Shown: positions 1-7,443 of the stretch, in pieces
Layout of the letters: each line of letters opens with the position of its first letter
Position numbering within the stretch: position 1 is the stretch's first letter
NCBI RefSeq assembly: GCF_010078235.1
Contig: NZ_JAABOS010000004.1
Coordinates: 243,816-307,815, forward strand
Reading direction: 5' to 3'
Length of the DNA: 64,000 nt
DNA from: Cognatundibacterium crateris
GTDB lineage: Bacteria > Pseudomonadota > Gammaproteobacteria > Burkholderiales > Burkholderiaceae_D
Position numbers and translations under genes: made by a program
The notes under the pieces: model-generated
Database searches by the model: none
The model's input: only the letters and a program-made list of their open reading frames with translations
What the model was told of the DNA's origin: nothing

Positions 1-17
1 CAAGATGGGCAGTAAGT

Positions 18-1058
18 GTGATACAGATTTCTCAGTTAGAAAAAAACTACATCGTTAAAGGTCAGGCCGTGCAGGCACTGAGCAATGTCAGCCTGACGAT
101 AGAACAAGCCAGTATTTTTGGCATTATTGGTCGCTCCGGTGCGGGTAAGAGCACACTGCTGCGCACCTTGAACTTACTCGAACGTCCGAGTGCCGGTCAG
201 ATCCTGTTTGAAGGCGAGGACATCACCCGCTACGACCAGACTCAGTTGCTCAAATTACGGCAACGGGTAGGCATGGTGTTTCAGCACTTTAATTTGCTGA
301 ATGCAAAAACCATCGCTGAAAATATCGCTTTTCCGTTGATCCTGAGTGGTAATACCAACGCGCAGCAACGCCGTGAACGCGTGAATGAATTGCTGGAGCT
401 GGTTGGCTTGCAAGAGCATGGACACAAATACCCATCGCAGTTGTCAGGCGGCCAGAAGCAGCGCGTCGGCATAGCGCGCGCCTTGGCCAATTATCCCCAC
501 TTGCTGCTATGTGACGAAGCGACCTCAGCACTCGATCCTGAAACCACGCAGTCGATACTGCGCTTACTGTCCGATATCAATCAAAAGCTGGGTCTGACCA
601 TCGTTCTGATTACCCACGAAATGCAAGTGATACGCTCTATCTGCGATCAGGTCGCCGTCATCGAGGGCGGCGAGATCGTTGAGCAGGGCGCAGTGGCCGA
701 TGTTTTCCTGCATCCCAAACACAGCGTGACGCAAAAACTGGTCGCAGAGCATCAGGCTTTCGATCTTGATCAGCTGCCGCAATGGAATACCGCTACCGGT
801 AGCCAGCTGTTACGTCTGACCTATGTCGGTAATGCTGCACATGAACCGATACTGAGCCGTATCGCGGCCCAGACGCAGGCCGAAATCACAATTTTGCAAG
901 GTACGATCTCGCGCGTGAAGCAGACCCCGTATGGACAACTGATCGTCGCGCTTAATGCGAGTGCGGCTGAGAGCGCGAAAGTGCTGCAATTATTACGTGA
1001 GATGGATGTCACGGTGGATGTGCTGCCTTCTGGTCAGGCACTGGCGGAAGGAGAGTAA
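18..1058 (+). CDS. metN: Methionine ABC transporter ATP-binding protein MetN
   Basis: ATPase subunit of the MetNIQ importer, which brings D/L-methionine across the inner membrane. The 346-residue protein has a Walker A (GRSGAGKS, about residues 38-45), the ABC signature LSGGQKQRVGIARAL and a Walker B ending LLLCDEATSALD. It then has a C-terminal NIL-type domain (about 260-340), which in this family binds methionine and inhibits transport when methionine is plentiful. The start is a GTG at 18, giving the usual family N-terminus MIQISQLEKNY. Upstream sequence is too short to judge a promoter or a regulatory leader. metI follows after 2 bases, then metQ, so the three form one operon. The call rests on the NIL domain and on the neighbours. 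Confidence 0.96.
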   Translation: MIQISQLEKNYIVKGQAVQALSNVSLTIEQASIFGIIGRSGAGKSTLLRTLNLLERPSAGQILFEGEDITRYDQTQLLKLRQRVGMVFQHFNLLNAKTIAENIAFPLILSGNTNAQQRRERVNELLELVGLQEHGHKYPSQLSGGQKQRVGIARALANYPHLLLCDEATSALDPETTQSILRLLSDINQKLGLTIVLITHEMQVIRSICDQVAVIEGGEIVEQGAVADVFLHPKHSVTQKLVAEHQAFDLDQLPQWNTATGSQLLRLTYVGNAAHEPILSRIAAQTQAEITILQGTISRVKQTPYGQLIVALNASAAESAKVLQLLREMDVTVDVLPSGQALAEGE

Positions 1059-1060
1059 AC

Positions 1061-1720
1061 ATGGATTTTTCAAATATTGATTGGGCTGATATCGCCCAGG
1101 CTACGCTGGATACACTGACCATGACCGGCTTCTCGCTGTTCTTCACGGTCTTGCTCGGTTTACCGCTCGGTATTTTGTTATTCGTGACGGGTAAGAATCA
1201 ATTGCTGGAGCAGCGCGGTGTGTACGCTTTGCTGTCAGTAGTGGTGAATATCCTGCGCTCTGTGCCTTTCATCATTTTGCTGATCGTGCTGATTCCTTTC
1301 ACCTTGCTGCTGGTCGGGACTTCATTGGGCGTCGCGGGCACCATCCCGCCGCTGGTGATCGGTACCACACCGTTTTTCGCACGTCTGGTCGAGAACGTAT
1401 TGCGCGAAGTGGATCGCGGCATCATCGAAGCCTGTCAGGCCATGGGTGCACGCAACTGGCAAATTATCTGGCATGCCTTATTGCCGGAAGCTTTGCCGGG
1501 TCTGATTGCAGCCGGTACTGTCACTACCATTGCGCTGGTGTCGTATGCCGCGATGTCGGGTGTGATTGGCGGCGGCGGTCTCGGTGATCTGGCGCTGCGC
1601 TACGGATATCAACGGTTTCAGACGGATGTGATGGTCGTCACCGTACTGATACTGATTTTGTTGGTTCAGGTGTTGCAATGGGCAGGAGACAAACTGGTAT
1701 TGCGCTTTACACGTCATTAA
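1061..1720 (+). CDS. metI: Methionine ABC transporter permease MetI
   Basis: Inner-membrane permease of the methionine importer. At 219 residues it has the normal family length, with about five hydrophobic segments. The binding-protein-dependent permease loop (EAA loop) is visible near residues 118-140 as EACQAMGARNWQIIWHALLP, where it contacts the MetN ATPase. The N-terminus is cytoplasmic and short, as expected for this class. The start ATG at 1061 lies two bases after the metN stop and is preceded by a strong GGAGAG ribosome site inside the end of metN, which suggests translational coupling. No oddities were seen. Confidence 0.96.
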   Translation: MDFSNIDWADIAQATLDTLTMTGFSLFFTVLLGLPLGILLFVTGKNQLLEQRGVYALLSVVVNILRSVPFIILLIVLIPFTLLLVGTSLGVAGTIPPLVIGTTPFFARLVENVLREVDRGIIEACQAMGARNWQIIWHALLPEALPGLIAAGTVTTIALVSYAAMSGVIGGGGLGDLALRYGYQRFQTDVMVVTVLILILLVQVLQWAGDKLVLRFTRH

Positions 1721-1745
1721 TGTTGTTTAACTTATTGGAGTATTT

Positions 1746-2552
1746 ATGATTTCACGTATTTCCCATCAATTACGTCGCGTTGCCGCTGCCAGCGCTTATG
1801 CCGTGTTGTTCGCAGGTTCTGCCATGGCAGCAGATACCCTGAGCATTGCTGCGACACCGGTGCCGCATGCAGAGATTCTCGAATTCATTAAGCCGCAGCT
1901 GGCCAAAGAAGGCGTGGATCTCAAAATCAAAGTGTTCACCGACTATGTGCAGCCTGCAGTGCAAGTCAATGAAAAGCATTTGGATGGCAATTTCTTCCTG
2001 CATCAGCCTTATCTGAACGAGTTCAAAAAGAGCCATAAAAACGATCTGGAAGTACCGGTTGCCAAGGTACACGTAGAACCGTTTGCGGCTTACTCCAGCA
2101 AGTACAAAAAAGTGGCTGACATCCCAGCTGGTGCGACGGTAGCGATCCCTAATGATCCATCCAATTCCGGCCGCGCCTTGCTGCTGCTGGCAAAACAAGG
2201 TCTGTTGAAACTGAAAGATCCAAGCAATATTTCGGCGACTAAGAAAGACATCATCGAGAATCCTAAGAACCTGAAATTCAAGGAGTTGGAAGCGGCAACA
2301 TTGCCACGCGTATTGAACCAGGTTGATCTGGCGCTGATCAATACGAATTATGCGATTGAAGCGAAACTCAATCCTGTTAAAGATTCCCTGTTCATCGAAG
2401 ATGCGAATTCACCGTATGCAAACTTGCTGGTGGCACGTGAAGACAATAAAAACAGCCCGGCATTTAAAAAGCTGATCGCTGCGCTGAATTCACCGGAAGT
2501 GAAGAAGTTCATTGAAGAGAAATACAAGGGTGCAGTCGTTCCTGCATTCTGA
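1746..2552 (+). CDS. metQ: Methionine-binding protein MetQ (NlpA family)
   Basis: Periplasmic methionine receptor of the MetNIQ system, 268 residues. It begins with a basic region and a hydrophobic stretch ending AGSAMA, followed by ADTLSIAATPVPHAEIL, the typical start of mature NlpA-family proteins. The cleavage site looks like signal peptidase I. There is no lipobox cysteine, so this MetQ appears to be soluble and periplasmic, unlike lipid-anchored MetQ of Escherichia coli. The family motif around VNEKHLDGNFFLHQPYLNEF and a C-terminal NSPAFKKLIAALNSPEVKKF region are present. It is the last gene of the operon, 25 bases after metI, and is followed by a tandem repeat and a rho-independent terminator. 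Confidence 0.95.
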   Translation: MISRISHQLRRVAAASAYAVLFAGSAMAADTLSIAATPVPHAEILEFIKPQLAKEGVDLKIKVFTDYVQPAVQVNEKHLDGNFFLHQPYLNEFKKSHKNDLEVPVAKVHVEPFAAYSSKYKKVADIPAGATVAIPNDPSNSGRALLLLAKQGLLKLKDPSNISATKKDIIENPKNLKFKELEAATLPRVLNQVDLALINTNYAIEAKLNPVKDSLFIEDANSPYANLLVAREDNKNSPAFKKLIAALNSPEVKKFIEEKYKGAVVPAF

Positions 2553-2560
2553 TTATTCAG

Positions 2561-2600
2561 TTCAGCTAAGCTAAGCTAAGCTAAGCTAAGCTAAGCTGAA
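2561..2600. repeat. Six-copy 5-bp tandem repeat (AGCTA) inside an imperfect inverted repeat
   Basis: Six consecutive AGCTA units run from 2564 to 2593 and end in AGCT. The block is flanked by TTCAGCT on the left and AGCTGAA on the right, which are reverse complements, so the whole 40 bases can fold into a hairpin with an A-A mismatch every fifth base. It lies in the 3' untranslated region of metQ, before the terminator. Confidence 0.9.
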
Positions 2601-2646
2601 GTGCATGTAGCTTTGTACTACTCAGCGTAGCAGATTGAAGTTCCAT

Positions 2647-2686
2647 AAAAAACGCAGCATGCCTATCGGTGTGCTGCGTTTTTTTA
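2647..2686 (+). terminator. Rho-independent terminator after metNIQ
   Basis: An inverted repeat (ACGCAGCA / TGCTGCGT) with a 12-base loop is followed by seven T residues and preceded by a run of A, so it could also work in reverse. It closes the metNIQ operon. Confidence 0.85.
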
Positions 2687-2734
2687 GTTTTGATCTGCTC
2701 TGTGTGGCTTTGCGCAGACTTGAAATTGCAATAA

Positions 2735-2762
2735 AAAACGCTGCCGGTAAGGGCAGCGTTTT
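2735..2762 (-). terminator. Rho-independent terminator after efp
   Basis: On the minus strand the stem AACGCTGCC / GGCAGCGTT has a short loop and is followed by TTTTTT. It lies about 50 bases beyond the efp stop codon and ends the earP-efp transcript. Confidence 0.85.
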
Positions 2763-2809
2763 CAGATACTTCAGATACAAATCCGCTGAAATCAGCGCAG
2801 TCGGCAAGA

Positions 2810-3385
2810 TTAGTTGCGTACTGTTTTTTTGTATTCGTTAGTACGTGTATCGATTTCGATCATGTCGTCCTGGCTCACGAACAGTGGAACCTGGATAGTG
2901 AAAGTGTAAGCTTCGATCGCGTTTTCGATTTTCGCTTCTTTCAGAACGTTACCGGAAGTGTTGCCCTTCACAGCTGGTTCAGAGTAGATCACCTGACGAA
3001 CGATAGTCGTTGGCAATTCAACAGAGATTGCTTTGCCGTCGTAGAAAACCGCTTCGCATTCCATACCGTCTTTCAGGTAGTTGACTGCTTCACCCAGGTT
3101 TTCTGCTTCGATTTCGTACTGGTTGTATTCTTCATCCATGAATACGAACAGTGGGTCAGCGAAGTAAGAGTAAGTCACTGGTTTTTTGTCCAGAACAACA
3201 ACGTCAAACTTGTCGTCGCCGCGGAAAACGTTTTCCTGTGGGCTGTTAGTCAACAGGTTTTTCATTTTCCACTTGTAAGTGAAACCTGTGCGGCTGGAAC
3301 CGTTCACGTCGGAACGCAATACGATCATCGGCTTGCCATCAACCATAATAATGTTGCCAACGCGAATTTCTTTTGCAAATTTCAT
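2810..3385 (-). CDS. efp: Elongation factor P (EarP-modified, Arg32 type)
   Basis: Translation factor that binds between the P and E sites of stalled ribosomes and helps form peptide bonds at polyproline stretches. At 191 residues it has standard length, with the KOW-like N-domain followed by two OB domains. The modified loop reads [11 protein letters not shown], placing an arginine at position 32 where E. coli EF-P has lysine. Arginine here, in a GSSRTG context, marks the class rhamnosylated on Arg32 by EarP. earP lies 120 bases upstream on the same strand, so enzyme and substrate are probably co-transcribed. Both the family call and the modification type are well supported; the modification itself is inferred. 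Confidence 0.97.
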   Translation of the reverse strand: MKFAKEIRVGNIIMVDGKPMIVLRSDVNGSSRTGFTYKWKMKNLLTNSPQENVFRGDDKFDVVVLDKKPVTYSYFADPLFVFMDEEYNQYEIEAENLGEAVNYLKDGMECEAVFYDGKAISVELPTTIVRQVIYSEPAVKGNTSGNVLKEAKIENAIEAYTFTIQVPLFVSQDDMIEIDTRTNEYKKTVRN

Positions 3386-3505
3386 AGCGAATATACGTAA
3401 AAAGTAGGTTGCGTAAAAATCATCAGTTGCCTACAGGTTGAAGCCCGGCAAGCCCACGTTTGATTCAATTTGGTGATACCTGAAAATTTAACCGCACATT
3501 TTACC

Positions 3506-4693
3506 TCATTTTTGCCTTCTGTCTTGCGCTTGTGCATGCGCAAATTGCAGTAAATTCGTCGCCAGATCGCCAATTTCAGCCATTTTCCTTTGCCAGCGCA
3601 GCGAAAGCGCGCTCATTTCAGTCTGATCTGCAACAAAGTCCTGCCACAATCTGCACCAGTTGATGTCGCTCACACTGCCTTGCGTGACGCCGTTCCAGGC
3701 CAGAGCGAGCTGCTGAGCAGCTGGCAGGCTGGGCTGATGGGCATTCAGGAAGGCGCGCAGCTTTTTGTGATGCAAATTCTCATCCTGCGGATAGATATGC
3801 CAGATAAACGGCCGGCAAGCCCATTGCGCGCGCACGAAGGAATCCTCGCCACGCACAAAGTTGATATCGCAAGCCCATAGCAGACGGTCATAGTCAGGCT
3901 GGGGAATGAAGGGTAAGACCCTTACCGTCAATGCACCCCGGCTCAGGTGTGCTCCTGCACGCGCAGGCTGCCCCAGAAAAGCGCTGATCTCAGTGTGTGC
4001 CACGCCTTCCGGAACCAGCAGCGTGATCGCCTGTTCTTGCTGTTGCCAGACTTCCAGCAAGGCCGCTACCGGCGCATGGGGATAGCAGAACAGGGAAATT
4101 TTCTGCGCAGAGATTTCTTCTGCCGTCAGGCCCAGTCCGCGCAGAAAGGCAGCGCTGTGCACCGTATCGGACTGGAAATGGCTGCGCTGAGGCGCGATCT
4201 CAGCCTCGCATAGCAGGCCGCCGGTTTTGATGGTAAAGCCAGGGAAAAAGAAATGCTTGGTAATCGGTAGCGAGGGATGGGGTGAGGGCAGGGTGTGGCA
4301 GCCTTCCACCCATTCTTCTGCTGTCAGGCCTTCCAGATTCAGCCATACCGGACGCGGCTCACACTGTGCCATCGCCTGTATATAGCCTGGCGGGATATCG
4401 CAGGCAAAGAATTCAATCACGATGTCGGCGATCTCTTCAGTGGAAAACTGTCCATCCTGGTTTTGCCAGTGCCGTATCTGTATTCCTTGCACAGTCTGGT
4501 GCGCGGCATGCATATCCACTTCGGGGCAAATGCGGCGGAAGCTGGACAGGTCATCGACCCAAAGCTCGACTTGTAGCAAATGTTCGTGTGCCAGCTGGCG
4601 TGCGAGGCGCCAGCAAATGCCGATGTCGCCATAGTTATCGACGACTTTGCAAAAGATACTCAGGCGCGTGGCAGGAGGATTTGTTTGATGCAT
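3506..4693 (-). CDS. earP: EF-P arginine rhamnosyltransferase EarP
   Basis: Cytoplasmic GT-B glycosyltransferase that transfers rhamnose from dTDP-rhamnose to Arg32 of EF-P. The 395-residue protein starts MHQTNPPATRLSIFCKVVDN and has the diagnostic DNYGDIG motif at residues 19-25. Asp19 and Asp23 correspond to catalytic Asp13/Asp17 described in Pseudomonas EarP. The later conserved segment RGEDSFVRAQWA (281-292) holds a glutamate equivalent to the Glu273 of that enzyme. It sits directly upstream of efp, the usual arrangement. Residue correspondence is by recognition of motifs, not by alignment. Confidence 0.95.
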   Translation of the reverse strand: MHQTNPPATRLSIFCKVVDNYGDIGICWRLARQLAHEHLLQVELWVDDLSSFRRICPEVDMHAAHQTVQGIQIRHWQNQDGQFSTEEIADIVIEFFACDIPPGYIQAMAQCEPRPVWLNLEGLTAEEWVEGCHTLPSPHPSLPITKHFFFPGFTIKTGGLLCEAEIAPQRSHFQSDTVHSAAFLRGLGLTAEEISAQKISLFCYPHAPVAALLEVWQQQEQAITLLVPEGVAHTEISAFLGQPARAGAHLSRGALTVRVLPFIPQPDYDRLLWACDINFVRGEDSFVRAQWACRPFIWHIYPQDENLHHKKLRAFLNAHQPSLPAAQQLALAWNGVTQGSVSDINWCRLWQDFVADQTEMSALSLRWQRKMAEIGDLATNLLQFAHAQAQDRRQK

Positions 4694-4753
4694 AAATATA
4701 AAATCAGCTGTGTACGGTGTGATGTGAACTGGTCTGGAAATCAGACGAAGGTT

Positions 4754-5539
4754 TCAGGCAAAGTGATTCTTCCATGAGCGCAGCGCGGCAAAGCTGGCGA
4801 CCGGGTCATCACTGTTTTCCAGTCTTCCAGACGCAATTAAAGCCGCAATCACGGCAGGTTCACGACTACGTAAGAAAGGATTGGTGCGCTTCTCCAGCCC
4901 AATCTGGCTCGGAACCGTTGGCTGGCCTAGTGTTCGCTTTTCAGTATCCGATTTCATGCGGTCTTGCAGTGCGCGGTTGTCCGGTTCTGCCGCCAATGCA
5001 AAGCGTAAATTGGATAAGGTGTATTCATGCGCGCAGTAGACCTCAGTTTGATCCGGTAATGCTGCCAGTTGATCCAGTGAGGCCAGCATCTGCGCCGCTG
5101 TGCCTTCAAACAGCCGGCCGCAGCCACCCGCAAACAAGGTGTCGCCACTGAACAGCCAGTGCTGTGCCTCGGCATAGTAGGCGATGTGACCGGCGGTATG
5201 TCCTGGTACATCGATGACTTGCAATTGCCATTGCGGCGCTTCTAAACGCACTACATCACCACCATCCAGTGGATGGTCAACTTGCCGTATGCCATCACGT
5301 GCGGGGCCGAAGACCGGCACGCGCTGATGTGCGAGCAGTGCGTCGACGCCACCGGTATGATCTGCATGATGATGGGTCAGTAAAATCGCAGTCAGACTCA
5401 GTTGATGTGCTTCCAGAGCATGTAAGATAGCATTTGCATCGCCCGGATCGACCGCGACGGCTGAAACGCCATCGTGAATGATCCACAGATAATTGTCGTC
5501 AAACGCAGGGACAGTCAATATACTCAGGGAATTCTTCAT
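4754..5539 (-). CDS. gloB: Hydroxyacylglutathione hydrolase (glyoxalase II)
   Basis: Hydrolyses S-lactoylglutathione to lactate and glutathione, the second step of methylglyoxal detoxification in the cytoplasm. It is a metallo-beta-lactamase fold enzyme with the metal motif [10 protein letters not shown] (His56, His58, Asp60, His61 counted from the chosen start). The later [16 protein letters not shown] and [14 protein letters not shown] segments are typical of GloB. The start is placed at 5539 ([10 protein letters not shown]), because an upstream ATG at 5557 would overlap the divergent methyltransferase start at 5548. This gives 261 residues, the normal family length. Only 8 bases separate it from the divergent gene, so the promoters must overlap the coding ends. 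Confidence 0.95.
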   Translation of the reverse strand: MKNSLSILTVPAFDDNYLWIIHDGVSAVAVDPGDANAILHALEAHQLSLTAILLTHHHADHTGGVDALLAHQRVPVFGPARDGIRQVDHPLDGGDVVRLEAPQWQLQVIDVPGHTAGHIAYYAEAQHWLFSGDTLFAGGCGRLFEGTAAQMLASLDQLAALPDQTEVYCAHEYTLSNLRFALAAEPDNRALQDRMKSDTEKRTLGQPTVPSQIGLEKRTNPFLRSREPAVIAALIASGRLENSDDPVASFAALRSWKNHFA

Positions 5540-5547
5540 AAACGCGC

Positions 5548-6309
5548 ATGGATGCATTGGAAAAGCACATTATAGACCTCGATGCCTGGTTGTCGTTGCC
5601 GGCAGGTCAGTACATCAAGGATTGGGAACAGGCTGCCTTGTCACGCCTGGTCGTCGATATCTTTGGTTTTCATGCTTTACAGATCGGAATGCCGCAAATC
5701 GATGCCTTATCGGCCAGCCGCATGCCGCATCGCTGGCAAAGCGTAGGGCCGCATGCGCCGCGTGTTGCCAGCCCGGCTACACGCGCAATCGCCGTGGTAC
5801 ATGATTTCACTGAATTGCCATTTGATTCGCAATGTATGGATCTGGTGATCCTGCCGCATGTGCTGGAATTCGCTGAAGAACCACATCAGATCCTGCGCGA
5901 AGTCGAACGTATCCTGATTCCGGAAGGCAGGCTACTGATCACGGGTTTCAATCGCGCCAGCAGCTGGGGAGCGCGACAGGCGCTGGGGCGTTTGCGCGAC
6001 AGCTATTTCCTGCCGAAGGAAGGCGAATTCATCAGTCCCGCGCGTTTAAAAGACTGGTTGAAATTACTGAGCATGGAAGTTGGCAGTCTTGAGTATGGCT
6101 GCTATGCGCTGCCGCTGCGCTCAGAGAAATGGCTGCAAAGGAATGCCATGCTGGAGAAAATCGGCAAACGCTGGTGTCCTTTTGTCGGCGCCGTGTATAT
6201 GATGCAGGCCGTCAAACGGGTGCGCGGCATGCATTTGATTGGCCCGGCCTGGAAAAACAAAAAACGGGCAAGGGTACAGGCAGTACCGGTTGCCAATAGC
6301 AAAAAATGA
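5548..6309 (+). CDS. Class I SAM-dependent methyltransferase, substrate unknown
   Basis: A 253-residue methyltransferase-like protein of the type-11 group. In the centre, [20 protein letters not shown] and [20 protein letters not shown] match motifs that follow the SAM-binding strand, and [14 protein letters not shown] is the usual strand beta-5 region. The classical N-terminal GxGxG motif is not obvious, so SAM binding is inferred from the family. The C-terminus is basic ([11 protein letters not shown]). It lies between gloB (divergent) and rnhA (4 bases downstream), an arrangement I recall from other Burkholderiales. Its substrate cannot be told from sequence. Confidence 0.85.
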   Translation: MDALEKHIIDLDAWLSLPAGQYIKDWEQAALSRLVVDIFGFHALQIGMPQIDALSASRMPHRWQSVGPHAPRVASPATRAIAVVHDFTELPFDSQCMDLVILPHVLEFAEEPHQILREVERILIPEGRLLITGFNRASSWGARQALGRLRDSYFLPKEGEFISPARLKDWLKLLSMEVGSLEYGCYALPLRSEKWLQRNAMLEKIGKRWCPFVGAVYMMQAVKRVRGMHLIGPAWKNKKRARVQAVPVANSKK

Positions 6310-6312
6310 ATC

Positions 6313-6756
6313 ATGGACACAATTGAAATTTATACAGATGGCGCATGTAAGGGTAACCCCGGTGTAGGCGGTTGGGGTGCGCTGCTGGTCGCAGGCAAGC
6401 ACGAAAAAGAATTATTTGGCGGTGAGCAGGAAACGACCAATAACCGCATGGAGTTGATGGCGGTGATACAGGCACTGGGTGCCTTAAAACGGCCCTGCCA
6501 TATCCGCCTGCATACCGATAGCCAGTATGTATTAAAAGGGATTACCGAATGGATCACAGGCTGGAAGGCCAAGGGCTGGCGTACTGCTTCTAAAGCGCCG
6601 GTAAAAAATGTCGACCTGTGGCAGAGTCTGGATGCTGCCCAGGGCACGCATCAGATTGAGTGGATCTGGGTCAAGGGCCATGCCGGTCATGCCGGTAACG
6701 AGCGGGCTGACGCGCTGGCTAATCGCGGTGTGGAGAGCGTGCTCGCACAAAGCTGA
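6313..6756 (+). CDS. rnhA: Ribonuclease HI
   Basis: Degrades the RNA strand of RNA-DNA hybrids, removing primers and R-loops. The 147-residue protein has the family start [20 protein letters not shown] and the catalytic carboxylates Asp9, Glu47 (NNRMEL) and Asp69 (HTDSQYV), with a fourth Asp in GNERADALA. The conserved histidine is in VKGHAGH. It lies directly after the methyltransferase gene with a 3-base gap, so the two are probably co-transcribed. In related genomes dnaQ often follows rnhA; here a lipoprotein gene takes that place. Confidence 0.97.
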   Translation: MDTIEIYTDGACKGNPGVGGWGALLVAGKHEKELFGGEQETTNNRMELMAVIQALGALKRPCHIRLHTDSQYVLKGITEWITGWKAKGWRTASKAPVKNVDLWQSLDAAQGTHQIEWIWVKGHAGHAGNERADALANRGVESVLAQS

Positions 6757-6770
6757 TGTCCGGGGTATAA

Positions 6771-7190
6771 ATGAAAAACAAAAAAATCCTGCTGCTGGCC
6801 TTGATTGCTGCGTTTTCCGCCTGTGGGAAGCATGAGCCAAAAAAAACGAATACGCCAGGCAAGGGATTAATTTTTCCTCCAGTGCCTGGTATGTTGACTT
6901 TTACCATGAGCAGCGTGGATAAAAACAAAATTGAATGCGTGAGCGCGGCTGCAAACAAGTTTGGAATAGTTGCCAAGATCAATAAGACTGAGACAGAAAC
7001 ATTTTATAGCTCGTCACCAAACGCTAAAATGCAGCATATTAAATCGACACAATACAGCGTGAGTGGAAACTGGTTGGTAACTGGTGATAGCGTTGAGTTG
7101 GTTGAATTTTCAAAGGAGTTAAATACTTGCCAGAATAATCTTGCAGGAGAGGAAACTACCTTGACGATGTCGTTTAAGGAGCGGCTTTAG
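6771..7190 (+). CDS. Small predicted lipoprotein, unknown function
   Basis: A 139-residue protein I do not recognise. It starts MKNKKILLLALIAAFSACGK, a lysine-rich N-region and hydrophobic core ending in a lipobox-like SAC, so it is probably lipid-anchored after cleavage before the cysteine at about residue 18. The mature part is small and polar, with two further cysteines far apart (near CVSAAANKFG and NTCQNNL). It lies 14 bases after rnhA in the same direction. Codon use looks somewhat more AT-rich than in its neighbours. Cellular location is supported; function is not. Confidence 0.7.
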   Translation: MKNKKILLLALIAAFSACGKHEPKKTNTPGKGLIFPPVPGMLTFTMSSVDKNKIECVSAAANKFGIVAKINKTETETFYSSSPNAKMQHIKSTQYSVSGNWLVTGDSVELVEFSKELNTCQNNLAGEETTLTMSFKERL

Positions 7191-7381
7191 GTCGAAAAAC
7201 TGTCGTGGTACCCCATCATTTGAAGATGTCGATACGGTATTTTAATCAGGTAAGGGAGTCGAATAAGCAGGAGAATCGGGTTTGAATTGATCTTGCTCGA
7301 CGGATTGAGTTTCATTGAAACGACGCCAGGAAATTCAGCATGGTTTTCACATTGCAGATGGAAACCTCTTAAGCGTAGTGT

Positions 7382-7413
7382 AAAAAATGCCGGATACGTC
7401 CGGCATTTTTTTT
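7382..7413. terminator. Bidirectional terminator between lipoprotein gene and cphA
   Basis: The perfect stem AATGCCGGA / TCCGGCATT with a 4-base loop is flanked by an A-run on one side and a T-run of eight on the other. It can stop transcription from both convergent genes. Confidence 0.88.
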
Positions 7414-7443
7414 GCGAGTTGTGATGTTCACGAATGGTAAAAA

